NCBI GenBank assembly: GCA_002197995.1
Contig: NGZR01000005.1
Span: 3,844,001 to 3,908,000 of the forward strand
Direction: 5' to 3'
Origin: Gaeumannomyces sp. JS-464
Lineage: Eukaryota; Ascomycota; Sordariomycetes; Magnaporthales; Magnaporthaceae
Length of the DNA: 64,000 nt
Positions 23,983-36,000 of this stretch are shown here, in pieces. The first letter of the stretch is position 1; the number at the start of each line of letters is the position of its first letter. The notes under the pieces were generated by a model. The model was not told the origin of the DNA. It saw only the letters and a list, made by a program, of their open reading frames with translations, and did not search any database. The position numbers were made by a program, and so were the translations under genes.

Positions 23983-26900
23983 CGTGGTTCTCGCGCGGGA
24001 CTGAGGCTGCCGGACGGGGTGACTATTACGTAGTATGGACAGAGCCGGTCTGATAATGATGGAGCGCAGCTCTCGCGGTGGAACACACTGGTCAAACGAA
24101 GAATTCTGGAATTGAACGGAGCCAGTCCGGCTGAGCTTGGGGGAGCACGAGACGTGGCGTGGAGGAGGGGCGGCGGGCTGGAGGCATTATGTACTTGGGT
24201 AGTCCAGTATTGCGCATCCCGCGATGTCCATGCTACGTACGGCTGGCCCGGGCTGCCCCGATTCTGCGCTTGCCAGCCGTCGAGATGCGTTCTTTTTTTG
24301 CCCTGGCCCAGGCGTCCCCTCTGTTCATCTCGACTACATCTCGTTCTGTTTCGCCTTCATGCGGGCCAGGGATCGTATCCCGTCCTCGAGCGGGCCTCGC
24401 AACGGAGCACCGGGCCCAAACCAGGACTAGCTCGCCGCGGGATGCCAGGGGCCCCAGCCTGGGCCTGCTCGGCCAAGCATCACACGTGCACGCGAGCCCC
24501 GGTGGAGCCTCAGCCAGGTGGGCGGGCTGTGCGCTTGACGTGTGTTGTGTGCGGCCAGAACCCTAACCCGCGCAGATCCAGCGACCGTGCGCCTCGTGTG
24601 GTCCTGTGGTGCGGTTGTTGGAAGCAGCGCCTGCTCCGTTGCCTGCCCTGGTCCGACAGTCTGAGACACACAACGGCCCCGCCTAAGCTGCTCGGCTGCG
24701 TCAGAATCTGTGTGTTGCCAACCCCTGATCACACTTGACTGCAACCTTGTGGCAGCACCTATTCCTTCGCCCTCCCCGCAAAAGCCCGTGCTGCTTGCCA
24801 CGCTTGCTTCCATGGATGCTTCCGGCTGGCCATTCCGTGCTCCAAATCGCCAGTGCTGAGGGCGGCAGGCGCGTTGCCACCAGCACGTCAAGCTCGCCGA
24901 GAGCATGGCTACAAGGCCTGTCCCTACCGGCGGATCACGACCCCAATCAACTTGACCAGACTCGACCCCAAGTGGCGTCTCGGTAGCATGTCTTTTTTTT
25001 TCTTTTTTTTTTACTGTCCATGATTACATACTAGTGCGTGTGCGCAGGATCGACTTGGTCACCACGCGTGCCAGACAAACCAGCCCGAGTTTGCCCAGCC
25101 TCTCGGTTGGTAGAGATAGAGACGCACACAGAAGACTTGGTGATGTTTCAGGTTGTGCCCTTGCTCCCTGAACAGATGCTCGTATTCCGACTTCTGACTC
25201 CTCGTGGCGCTGCCGATCGACTGTGAGATGCCGCTTCAAGGTCGTCACACCAACGACACAAACACCCGCCTCCGCCACTGTCCTAGACTCGATACGGCGA
25301 CGAGCTTTGCTCTTTCCGGGCCGCTCTGCCTGCATGCACTCAGACCCCCAGTCACAGATAGCAAGCCACCCATAGATACTAGGGAGCTGCTGCATACCCT
25401 CGGTCCGCCAAAATAGGTACGCTAGGCTGGTGGGGAGGCTGGCGATAGTGGGCTTCTCCATTGATATCCCATCCCACTTGGGTCCCGCGCCGCTGGGTGC
25501 TGCAACCTCGTTTCGAGTTCACAGTCAAGATATCCGCTCTGCCTGACCCCTCACAAACCCGCACATCCCTCTCCATCCAAAACTTGCGGGATCAGACGAA
25601 CTGACTCCTCTTTGCTGCCGATAGCCCTGAGTCGATCATTACTCTCATTTTATGATTGCGGCAGGGACACGGGAGCACAATTTATGCGGACGGGGAGAAC
25701 AGTGGAGATCCGTCAAACGTCCAGTTTGCCCTAGCATTTGTTCAGATGACTGCTTTTTCGCTTCCTCCCTGGTTTCTGTCCAGAACAGCAATTCCCAGAT
25801 ACCTAAGATCGGCAAGCAAGGAGGCTCAGGACAAGCTTATTTAACATGGGCAACCTTATCTCTACCGAAGCACTGAACCACGTGGATGGCGCGGAAAAAT
25901 CAAGTTGAAGATTACAATCTCGATGCGACTAATTTCAAGTCCTGATCTTCCAGGTCTTCCCACGTTGCCAAATACGGCTGAGTTCAGTGCCATCCCTCCC
26001 CTTCCAACGGCGCTGCTAGACCGACGTGTCAATCAGCAGACGGAGACGCTCGACGCCGTTGGAGGAGTGGGTTTGATGGAGTACATAGACGAGATTAGCC
26101 TTTCGCATCCCATGGAAAGAAAACCGGGGCACCCATTCTAGAAACAAGAATGCGTGCACGAGAGGCTGCCGGGGCTCGCTTCCTTTCAGTTGAGAATCGT
26201 GGTTCGTCCTGCCTTGGACGTGGCTCAGTCAGCCATTCCCAGCAGAGCGGCTGACCGAGGAAGCGGTCACACAGGTCCACCACAAGTCAGCCTCGCGGTC
26301 CCAATCTCGGGTCAAAAAGTCTCCGGCTGGCAGCGAAATGCGCAATAATAGTTTGTTTTTCAGGTATGTAGGGATTGAGTGCTGAGAGAGCCTCCGAATT
26401 GGAACGCCACCCACTCAGCCCATCACTGCATCAATTGACCGATGCTAGTGGACGGGCTGCCCGGTACCTGCAGGTCAAGCTGGAGCCGTCAACTGCTGAC
26501 TCGCACTCTCGGAATGTGGCTCGCGGCGGCGCGGGGTTCCTCGGGCTTCCATCGGGCGAGCCGTCCATCCACACTGGCGGCGAAAACCTTTCCCGCCTCA
26601 CTTCAGGCACTGGCCTTAGTAATAGCACTCTGTGCTATTCTCGTCAACCGGCTGGCTACCTACCCGATTGCTTTGATATCCCCAGAATTCGCTATGATTC
26701 GCTTTCTTCGTCATGACAGCAAGGCAAACTGCCAGAACCACCAGATTGCGTCATCGGAAAAAACAATGCGCTCCTCTTGCCGACTCGGCCTAGGTAGGGT
26801 CGACTTTGATAGCATGCAGAGGCGCCCTGAGCATTAGTAATGCCCTCAACCTCCCAGACGTGGCAGCAGCCAAGCCGTCGAGACATCGTCCTCCTGTCTG

Positions 26901-27071
26901 TACTAGTATCCGTCCACCTTTATATAGCATCCAACATCCCCGGCATCGAGAAATATTGTCAATCGACACTACAAGCCGCTCTAGCTGCTGTCTTGTGCAA
27001 AGTGAAGACGAACACAACCATCTAGCTCCTTCTTAGATCCCCTCCGGCACACACACCCTCACTGTGATACT
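23983..27071. other. Intergenic, divergent promoters
   Basis: This 3.1-kb stretch lies between the 5' ends of the BTB gene (minus) and the oxidoreductase gene (plus). ORFs of up to ~200 codons occur but show no family motif or consistent codon use. Two T8-T10 runs lie near 24992-25012 and CCTAGGTAGGG near 26789. Confidence 0.45.
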
Positions 27072-28415
27072 ATGGCCCTCTCAAAAAAGACCCTCAGCCC
27101 CCCGGCGCCTGGCGTCCCCTACTATACTCCGGCCCAGGAGCCTCCAGCGGGCACCGCGCTCTCTACTCCCGAGGGCGGCAGTGTGCCCACGCTCTTCACG
27201 CCGCTCCGCATCCGCGGCCTGGAGCTGACCAACAGGTTCGCTGTCTCGCCCATGTGCCAGTACTCGGCCGACGATGGCCACCTTACCGACTACCATTTGG
27301 TGCATCTGGGCTCGTTCGCCATGCGCGGCGCGGCCCTCACCATCGTCGAGGCCACCTCGGTCACACCCAACGGCCGCATCAGCCCCGAGGACAGCGGCCT
27401 GTGGCAGGACAGCCAGATCGCGCCCCTGAAGCGCATCGTCAATTTTGTCCACTCGCAGGGCCAGAAGATCGGCATCCAGCTGGCCCACGCCGGCCGCAAG
27501 GCCAGCACGCGCGCGCCCTGGCACTCCCAGCGCGGCAAAGCTGAGGTCGCCGGCGAGGAAATCGGCGGCTGGCCCGACAACGTCTGGGCCCCAGCGCCAT
27601 TCCTTTCTCTCCCCTGTATCCCAGCCCCAAGGAGATGACTATCGAGCAGATCGAGGGTCTGGTTACGAGCTTTGTAGATGCTGCTAAGCGCTCTTTGGAG
27701 GCTGGTTTCGACGTCATCGAGATCCATGGCGCTCACGGCTATCTCATCACCGAGTTCCTTTCACCTTTGAGCAACGTAAGTATCCAGCCGAACTGCCGCG
27801 AGGGAGTAAATGCTCACAATCACTTCACATGCACAGAAACGGACCGATCAGTACGGCGGCAGCTTTGAAAACCGCACGCGGCTCCTTATCGATGTGATTA
27901 AGGCGGTCCGCGATGTCATCCCCGAGTCCATGCCGCTCTTTGTGCGCATCTCGGCCACCGAGTGGATGGAGCACACGGGCCAACCAAGCTGGGATTTGCA
28001 GGAGAGCATCCGCCTGGCCAAGCTGCTGCCCGACCTTGGCGTGGACCTGCTCGACGTCAGCTCGGGTGGCAACTCCCACGAGCAGCAGATCAAGCTGTAC
28101 GACTTTTACCAGGCCGACCTGGCGGGCCAGATCCGGGCCGAGGTGGCGGCCACGGGCAGGAAGCTGCTCATCGGCGCCGTGGGCAACATCACGACCGCGG
28201 AGCTCGCCAAGACGGTGGTGCAGGACGGCAACGGCACGGTCGAGGTCGAGGACGATACGCACGGCGGAAAGACGCGGGCGGATCTGGTACTTGTGGCACG
28301 ACAGTTTTTGCGCGAGCCCGAATTCGTTCTCCGCACGGCGCACCAACTCGGCGTACCAGTTAAATGGGCGAACCAGTATCACCGTGCCGGCTGGAAAAAG
28401 GACGCCAAGATTTAG
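27072..28415 (+). CDS. Old Yellow Enzyme-family NAD(P)H:flavin oxidoreductase (YqjM-like class)
   Basis: This FMN-dependent TIM-barrel enzyme is expected to reduce activated C=C bonds with NAD(P)H. Exon 1 is 27072..27775, the intron 27776..27836 (GTAAGT..GCACAG) and exon 2 27837..28415; ~427 residues. Diagnostic motifs are [31 protein letters not shown] (the Cys/Tyr of the YqjM-type subgroup), [26 protein letters not shown] and, across the intron, [18 protein letters not shown], then VSSGG and LIGAVGNI near the FMN phosphate site. One base is missing near 27590: WAP must be followed by [16 protein letters not shown] in the next frame. No signal peptide is seen, so it is probably cytosolic. 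It lies 6 kb beyond the Zn2Cys6 gene, but no biosynthetic backbone gene is nearby. Confidence 0.9.
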
Positions 28416-29521
28416 AGAAGGAATTGGACACTCGATTGTATACAACGGAGTGGCGTGTATCAGTCCTCTCATATAGTTATTACAGCCTACTCGGGATACA
28501 AAAACAGCTAGACCATATTGCAGGACCCCCCGCCCGGTACATCAGAGCCAGCCATGAGGTCGGAGCGAATCAAGACGGTATCAGCCTCGTCTTTGCGGGC
28601 CTTAGAAGCCCGGGCTTCAGCAACTCGGGTACCACGAGGGCTATCATGCGACATGCCAGAGGCGACGGTGGTAGCTTCAAAAGGCCAAGGTCGGCAGATT
28701 CGCCAGGCTTTGTGGTATTCAGCAGGTGCAATGCTAATATCGCACTGGATCACCAAATATATCTTCCCATTCTCAGTTGATACCAACCACAGACTGTTAT
28801 TGCAGACGGAGAATACCGTTCTCCTGGCTGCCACATGCCAGCTCGACAATTGGAGGCAATACACAATATCAGTTTGAATAGATACCAGACGAAGCAAGGC
28901 CCGATATCGTTCATCCAACCAGGAAGGAGCAAGGGACGGGCAGGGCCCATACTGTCGTCTGAATGCCCGGATATCATTCGCCGGCTTGAGCCTCTATTGA
29001 TATCGCCCAGCTACGGCGGCTTATACCGGCAGCTGGCAGCTAGAAGCCATTGCCTAGATGCCTTGAATTGGAGAACAATAGCATCGCGGCTTGGGCCGAG
29101 GTGTCCCTGATTCGAAGGGACCATTGTTGATATCGTGGGCCGCTCTATTGACCTTATTGTTGCCCATTCAACTATCCGTACGCCCCCTATTCAGCACGGC
29201 TGGTGTCATTGTTTGACCTATTCGGGACATCTCTCTGAGTTTCTCCTCACCTCTACCGCAGAAAATTTAGCCATTCTTCGGAGCACACGACTATTTATAC
29301 CAGACCTCTACCCCCGTCCCGAATTTTTTTTCTGTTTGCTCTCCTTCTCTTTCACCAGATAGCAACAAGCAGCTCGCCAACCAAGCCCCAGTTCACAGTT
29401 TCCATCCCAACAGCACTCGCCTCTAGGCACATCCCACTTTCTGATACCGCATCCGAACATTTCTCATCAGATCTCGCAAACGTTCGTCTCGTCAAAAGCA
29501 AACTCTCTGCATCCAGTCGTC
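28416..29521. other. Intergenic, moderately AT-rich
   Basis: This covers the 3' UTR of the oxidoreductase and the promoter of the repeat-protein gene. The part at ~28500-29200 has long open stretches on both strands without recognisable motifs, possibly an old decayed insertion, but nothing can be named. A pyrimidine-rich leader precedes the ATG at 29522. Confidence 0.4.
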
Positions 29522-32500
29522 ATGCCTCGCCCAGTCAGGAACCGCAAGCTCACCCAGAAGGGACGCGAGCTCCAGGCTCTCCGCCGCCCCCACCATCGCG
29601 CTGACGGCGTCCAAGATGCCAACGATAATGGCGCAGCTCCCGGCACGTCCGAGGGTGCTGCTGCTGCTGCTGTTGACGAACCCCAGTCCGTCACTGTCGA
29701 TGAGCATCAGCCCTGCCGCTGTCGACGAGCCCCAGCCCACTGCTGGTGATGAGGCCCACCCCGCTACTGCCGACGAGCCCAAGCCCGCTGCCATTGGTAG
29801 ACGTCGCCGTCGTGCCGCTGTAGATGATGCCGGACCTTCTGAATGTCCCGCCAAGCGAGCTAAGCGCGCGGCTCCTGAGCATGAGAACCAGGAGTCTGCT
29901 GCCGATCCAAGCCCCGCCGCCCAGGCCCCTCAAGATATTGCTGCCGGAACTCGCCATCGCCGAGCTGCTGACCAGGACGCTGAGCCCTCCGAGCGCGCTG
30001 CCAAGAAGTCAAGAACGATTCTGGCTCCTACGATATTGCTCCTAACAGCCAGTCCGAGCCGCTGCCTGAGCAGGAGCCCCAGCCAGAGGATAGCATTGCC
30101 CATGACGAGCCTGAGCAAAGACCTCAGCGCCGCATCGCCAAGCCTCGTGGCATCGCTTCCAGTGTCAAGCCCGCCATCCCGCCTGGACAGCCTCTTAACA
30201 TTAACGACCAAGACCCTCTTCAGATCGAGCGCCAGATTCGCGCCGAGCTGAGAGCCAAGCGCCTCGAGCAGCAGAATGAGGTAGAGAACCAGAAGGAGAG
30301 CAAGCAGGACGCCTCCCAGAAGTCGGAGAAGAATATCCAACAGTCTGCTCCCACCACCTCCAACGTTCGTACCAGGTCCAAGCACGCCGCCACAGACGAT
30401 GCTTCAGAGAACCAGGCTCAGAACCAGGACAAAAACAACAATGATGCTGGCGTAGGCCCATCGACCAAAAAACTTCCTGTCAGGGCAAGTCAAGCAAGGC
30501 CAAGAAGACGATCGCAAAGCAGGATGCCGATCACGACCATGCCTCTGAGTCCAAGACCGCCGCTCAAGTCGACAATGCCGCCAATACCGCCAGTGCTGAG
30601 CAAGTCCCTGAGCTAGATGATCCCGCTGACCACAACCCTGTCTCCGGCATCAATGACGGCCCTACCGGCGCTCATCTCAACGTCGGCGATGCTGTCCCAG
30701 ACGCCGTCTCTACCATTCCGACGCCATTCCTACCATTTCCGACACCGTCACTACTGCCATCTCTGACACCGTCGCCGCTACCATCTCTAACGCCGTCACT
30801 GCTACCATCTCTGACGCTGTCTCTGCTATTGCCGACGACGTCCCCAACATTTCTGACGCCGTGTCCGCCGTCATCGCTGCTCCTGAAGTCGTCTCTACAA
30901 TCCACGACGCCGTTCCCGCCCTTCCTGACGCCGTCACTACCATCAATAGCGCCGCCCCTGCCATTGTCGACGCTGTCCCTAACATTCCCGACGCCGTACC
31001 CGCCGTCGCCGCTGCTCTTGACGCCGTTCCTAGCATTTCAGACGTTGTCACTATCATTCCTGATGCCGTTCATACCTCCGGCAATGACCCCATTCCTGAT
31101 ATCAACGTTACTATGCATGACGCCGACCATGCCTTCGTCGATGCCTCTGGCTCCGAAGCTCTCCCTGCTCATGATGTCGGCCCTACTGCCAGCTCTGAGA
31201 TTGCCAACAACAGCGGTCCAGTCCAGTCCGGCATTGACTCTAACCCAAAGGCCAACGACGCTGCCAAGGATGATGGAACCCTCGCCACAGCCGCTCATGC
31301 TCAAGGCCGCAACCTTCCTCATACTGGCAACATTGCCCAAGGAACCAGCTCCTCCCCTGCCAAGAGCAGCAAGGCCGCCGGAAAAGCTCCCGAGATTCTT
31401 CCTGACGCTGGCACCACCAACACCCTTCCCTACGATTACGACCTCGCTCTCATGGTCGCCCAAGGAGCTATCTCTGCTATCAAATCCAGCAAGGCCGCCG
31501 GCAAAGCCCCAGAGATCCTCCCTGACGCCTTTACCGCCGCTCGAGACACTGTCCAAGCCGCCCCTGCCGCCATATCTAGCAAGGCTGCCGGAAAAAGGAG
31601 AGAGACCCGCCCCAGGACAATCGCCACAGCTCGCGACACTGCCTGGGCCTCCAGTTCGTTCACCGAGAGCAGCAAGGCCGCCGGAAAAGCTCGCGAGATC
31701 GCCCCTGAGGCCGATGGCACCAACCACCAAGTACTGCCGCCGATCTCCGACCTCATCGGCCAAGGCCTGCCCCCGATCTCGGACCTGATCAGCTCCATCT
31801 ACCGCCCGACGTCATACTTTGACCAGGTCCTGACCGCCCACCTCGACGGCCTGTCTGCCTGCGCCAACGACGGAGGCCTCCCTGCCGGCCCTGCCCTCGG
31901 TACCGCTGGACCCGAGCAGCAGCAGCAGCAGCAGCAACAGCAACAACAATTCCCGGCCCCGCGCGCCATCGACGACCTCCTGCCAGACCCGCAGTTCGCG
32001 CACCTCGGCTGGGTCCAATCCGAGGGTTACTAGGACACACCCTCGGAGGACCTGCTGAAGGAACTGTTCTCGTCTGAGCTGTTCGACCTGGCCAAGGCGG
32101 GCGAGGGCAGCGACGCGGAGCTGTGGGTGTGGCGCCTGGCCATCCACTTCTTCGGGAAAATCCCGCGCGACCTGTTCCGCTATGGTCTGCGGATGGCCGG
32201 CGCCAACCCCAGCCACGACGCGTGCATGGAGCTTGTCATGCTCCTGTGCCACCCCGTCTGGGGCCACGACCTCATGAAGCTGCGGTACACGCTGCAGATC
32301 GCGGTGTGCGCCCGCGTCGCCGACCACGAGCGGCCCCTCGCGGGGCTCTCGGGCGGCATGATCCCAGACGGGGAGGACCACCCCATGCGGGCGGTCTGGC
32401 AGGAGTCGCTCCGGACGTGCCCGGACCACGACCGGTGGCTGTTGGCCGTGGCCGAAACCTACCACTACGCTTACAGCGTGGGGTCGGTCGAGGCCGACGC

Positions 32501-33096
32501 CGACGTCAAGGCCCTGACCGGGGCGCTGCTGGGCAGCAGCAGCAAGCCGGTCCCGGCCACGGCGTCGGCCTCGCGGCCACCGAGGAGGAGCGCAAGCTCT
32601 TCATGCTCGAGGCCGGGGACGTCCGGGCGCTGCGGCTGGCGCTGGACGCGCAGGAGGCCCACGGGCACAAGAAGTGGCGGCCGGCGGCCGAGTACGCGCG
32701 CGCCTTTGCGGCCACCAGCATCGGCGCGGCCCTCGTGGCCAAGGGAGCGGCGGCGGCAACGGCGGGACCCTCGTCCCGACAGCAGGTTCAGCAGCAGGTG
32801 GGCGGCGGCAGCGATGCCGTCGCCCACGTCCCCGCGTTCGTCCAGCCGGCGAGCCATGGGGCGCTGACCAGCTGGAAGAGGAGCTGCCTCCTGGCCGACC
32901 TGCGCGAGCGGGCCGTCCGGGAGCGGCTCCGCTTCAGGGGCGAGGGGGACCGCCTCTTCGACGTCCCCGCGGCGACGCGGAGCCATACCACATCATGGCT
33001 TCGCGCGTGACCAGCTCCCAGCAGCAGGTCGTCTGCGGGGCGGTCTACCCGCCCGAGATGCCGCCGCTGCCCAACCGGTTCGAGAGGTGGGAGTAG
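29522..33096 (+). CDS. Large low-complexity protein with internal repeats, function unknown
   Basis: I do not recognise this gene. Overlapping open segments in successive frames form one reading path of ~1190 codons from ATG 29522 (MPRPVRNRKLTQKGRELQAL) to TAG 33096. In order: a charged Ala/Pro/Glu segment with basic clusters (RRRRRAAVDD, CPAKRAKRA) that could act as nuclear signals; a Lys/Gln-rich helix (IERQIRAELRAKRLEQQNE); ~15 copies of a seven-residue unit DAVxxIx (30688-31075); four copies of SSKAAGK (31363-31705); a poly-Gln run; then a more globular C-terminal region (WRLAIHFFGKIPRDLFRYGLR; CHPVWGHDLMKLRYTLQIAV). Frame breaks are needed near 29730, 30008, 30475, 30717, 32570 and 32970, and an in-frame TAG lies at 32031. 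Codon composition is consistent along the path. It may be lineage-specific. Confidence 0.55.
30688..31075 (+). repeat. Degenerate ~21-nt coding repeat (DAVxxIx units)
   Basis: About 15 imperfect tandem units of GAC-GCC-GTC followed by four codons, with Ile in the sixth position, encode D-A-V-(S/P/T)-x-I-x. Some units carry one to three extra residues. Hydrophobic Val and Ile recur at fixed spacing, so the array may form a regular helical or stacked structure. Confidence 0.7.
31363..31705 (+). repeat. Four copies of the SSKAAGK motif within the same gene
   Basis: Copies begin near 31363, 31485, 31576 and 31670. The first two share SSKAAGKAPEILPDA exactly; the third and fourth diverge (SSKAAGKRRETRP, SSKAAGKAREIAPEA). 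Two of the spacers carry ARDT. The near-identical codons of copies 1 and 2 suggest a fairly recent duplication. Confidence 0.7.
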
Positions 33097-36000
33097 AGGG
33101 GAGGGGAGAAGAGAGGGGGTTGGTTTTTTTTTTTTTTGTTTTTTTTTTTTTTTTTTTAAGCCAACATCAGACAGCTTCGTTCCAACCAGTTTTGTTTTCG
33201 TCCTTTTTCGTTTTTTTTTCATTTTGTTTTTTTTTTTCATGTTGTTTTATTGTTATTTTTTAATTTGTTTACTGTATTTTTCATCTTTTCTTTTTCCTTT
33301 CTTTTTTTATGTAGTGTTACTGTTTGTGTTGCTTGTTTTTTTGTTCCGTCTTATTATCTTATTTTTTCTGTATTTTTGTATCGTTTTGTTTTGGGAGAGG
33401 TTTTTCTTTTTTCTTTTCTTTTCATTTGCCGACACTTGTAGAATACCAAAATACCAGAATCCAATCGGCGCTCACCAAACCCAGAAAAGGACATGCTTCT
33501 TTCCGTGATATTATTGCTAAAATGACCGTATTTTAACCAGCACCAGCATGCCTCATCATGACGCTGGCCACGGCCAAGCCAACCAACCTCGGGTATGTTT
33601 CCAATCAGCTCCTCGCCGCCGGCTACACACTGGTTGTCATTGTACGCAACTCAATGATTTCCGATCTATCCCACCTAACTAACACCTTGTACTGGATGAA
33701 CTCCTCGCAGCTGGCTTCAAAGATCTCATCTTGGGTCTGAGAACTAGCCTGATGCTGACTTGGATTGGCCTCTGAGGCCTGGGAGACTGGAGTTGGGACT
33801 CATGGATTTCCAGCGCTGGCCTCATCCGGGTATAGATAGGGTCCTCAGGGCTGCTTCAATTGCTCGACGTTCTCGGACGGACCGGACCAGCAGCATAGGA
33901 CAACGACCCTTCATAACCTTCTTTCTCTCGGGGTAGATCTGGGGTTGGGAAAGGTCCTCGGGCGTCCGCGGGGCCCCTTTTTTCGTGCCGCACCAGGATA
34001 GGTCTTGCCAGCCTGCCATTCACGCCGTCCAGCTATGGCACATCCTACATTTGACCGACCACGTCGCGTGGCCAGCAGAGTACCGCGACGTCGCGATAGT
34101 GCTCGAACAGGTGTCGAGCACAAAATCCTCAGCAACACGGCGCACCGCCATCCAATCCCTTCGGTCACTGTAGCGCGTTGACGTTGTAGCCAGACTATTG
34201 GATTTGACGATCGTCGTGTTGGAGGACTGGATTACATCGTGGTTCCCAACCTCGGGCCCATTCCCTTGGATTACTATTTCGCAAAGCTGGGCTCAGCTGC
34301 TATTGACAGCCAGGCAGCTATTTTGTAGCTCAGATAGTGAGATTTGGATCGCCATTATAGAGAGTTTAAAGATACCAACGGAAAGTATTTACACATATTC
34401 TATAATTAGGACGAAGCAGTATCTGTAAATGTAATATATGGCGATGGATGAATAGAATTAAATTATTTCTAAGCAGTAAGTGTTCATATATGGTGATGGA
34501 TCCGATTAAAAAGCGCCTGGCCGTCGAGAAGAAATAAAAATCGTGCAAAAGTCATGAATAGGAGCGACACTTATGTGTCTATCCGTCCTCTACAGATATG
34601 GCTACCACCTATTGACAACATGCGTGGCAGTCGAACTGGTGCCGTCGGCGCCCTGGAACGATACTGTCGAGGTCACGTGGGGTAGTTTGATGCATCGGAC
34701 AGATAGAACGGGCCGGTCTTCTAGGCAGGAAAGGGTAGGTTGTCGATACGCTGGCAGCCAAGCTCGGGTCTGCGATGCTTGCCCAAGATGGATCGGCCGG
34801 GAACGACGGCCCAAACCAAGGCTAGGATGCTGTATGTATTGACGATCGGAGTCAATACTGGTTTACACGATCTGAATGACTGCGGGCCGGGAGGCGGAGG
34901 TCGATCTGGAAACATGTAACAACACGTGGCTGCTTGTTCCATGAAAGCTTGGCCTGGGGTTCCTTGCATAAAACACGCCCACCGTTCTTTGTGTCCCCAA
35001 GGTATGTGCTCGTCGTGCAACTCGTGTTTTTGCAACTCATCGGTACGGTATCCGTACGAAGGAGCACAGAATACAATTCGCACACTGTCGAGCAAGTGCT
35101 TGCTTGAGGGCAGGTGGGAGCGGGTCCTCGCAGTGCCACATCCCTGCACCCTGCATCCGTGCCTCTCGAAAAAGGAACATGGTCGGTGCACACACGGATG
35201 GCTGCACCACCGTTGAGCCCGATCCAGGTGCTGAGGGTCTGGCAGTTTGGCTTCAGCTCCCGCGTCTAAGGGTAAGCTCGTGCGGGTTGCTTTCAGAGCC
35301 ATTGAATGGCGTCGTCGTGCGGGAAGCTGTATGCGTACGCCAGCCCAGGTCGAGCATGGCTATTCTGGGCTTAGGTTGCGCGCAACGCCACCGCGTCTAA
35401 CGTGTATACCTCTTCACCCCACTGGGCATTACTTTGGATAATGGCGCAATATTCAAATATTTGGTCCTTGACGTCGCAGTCGATGGCCGGTCCAACTCGC
35501 TACTGCCGCGCGCGTGGGGGACGATGCTGGGCCTGGTGGAGACTGCTTCCAGCCAACCGCTTGATTTTCAGTGCCCCGTTAAATCATTGTCAATTTCCCA
35601 CGGCCACCGCAAATTGGAGTCGCATCGCCACAGCCACTCCGTCTGCGCGTTCCCCTGAAGCGAGTCTGTGATATACAATTGAACCGAAGTTTCAACCCAT
35701 ATCTGCGAGACGACCTGCCCGAGATAAAGCTTGGTCAACACATGACCCGTTCAATCTACACAGAACACACATCCCAAAAAAGGAAGCGGGCAAGAACCAG
35801 AACAAAAAGCAAAAGAAAAGGTTCGTGTCGGCGGGATAGCTGTCACTGTGCACAATCGATATTGGCGAGGTGGCCCATGCACTCCCCTGATGCATGCAGA
35901 ATGCAAGGTACGAACCACACAGAATTGGATGGCGGCTAAAAGGGGGAAAGCTTCTGGCCCGCCCATCCAGGTGCCACCTCGTCCAGGTGCCACCATCCCA

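Noticed and set aside
24112..24738. 208-codon ORF upstream of the BTB gene
   Set aside because: No motif and unlikely codon use; lies in the divergent promoter region.
18447..28415. Possible secondary-metabolite cluster (Zn2Cys6 factor plus OYE-type oxidoreductase)
   Set aside because: No polyketide, peptide or terpene backbone gene, no P450 or transporter between them, and an unrelated BTB gene lies in the middle.
29080..29130. tRNA T-arm-like sequence (GTCCC..TTCGAAT..GGGAC)
   Set aside because: The loop is too long and no acceptor or anticodon arm can be built around it.
34721..35302. 193-codon minus-strand ORF with an ATG start
   Set aside because: No family resemblance, unusual Cys/His/Pro composition and no supporting context; left uncalled.
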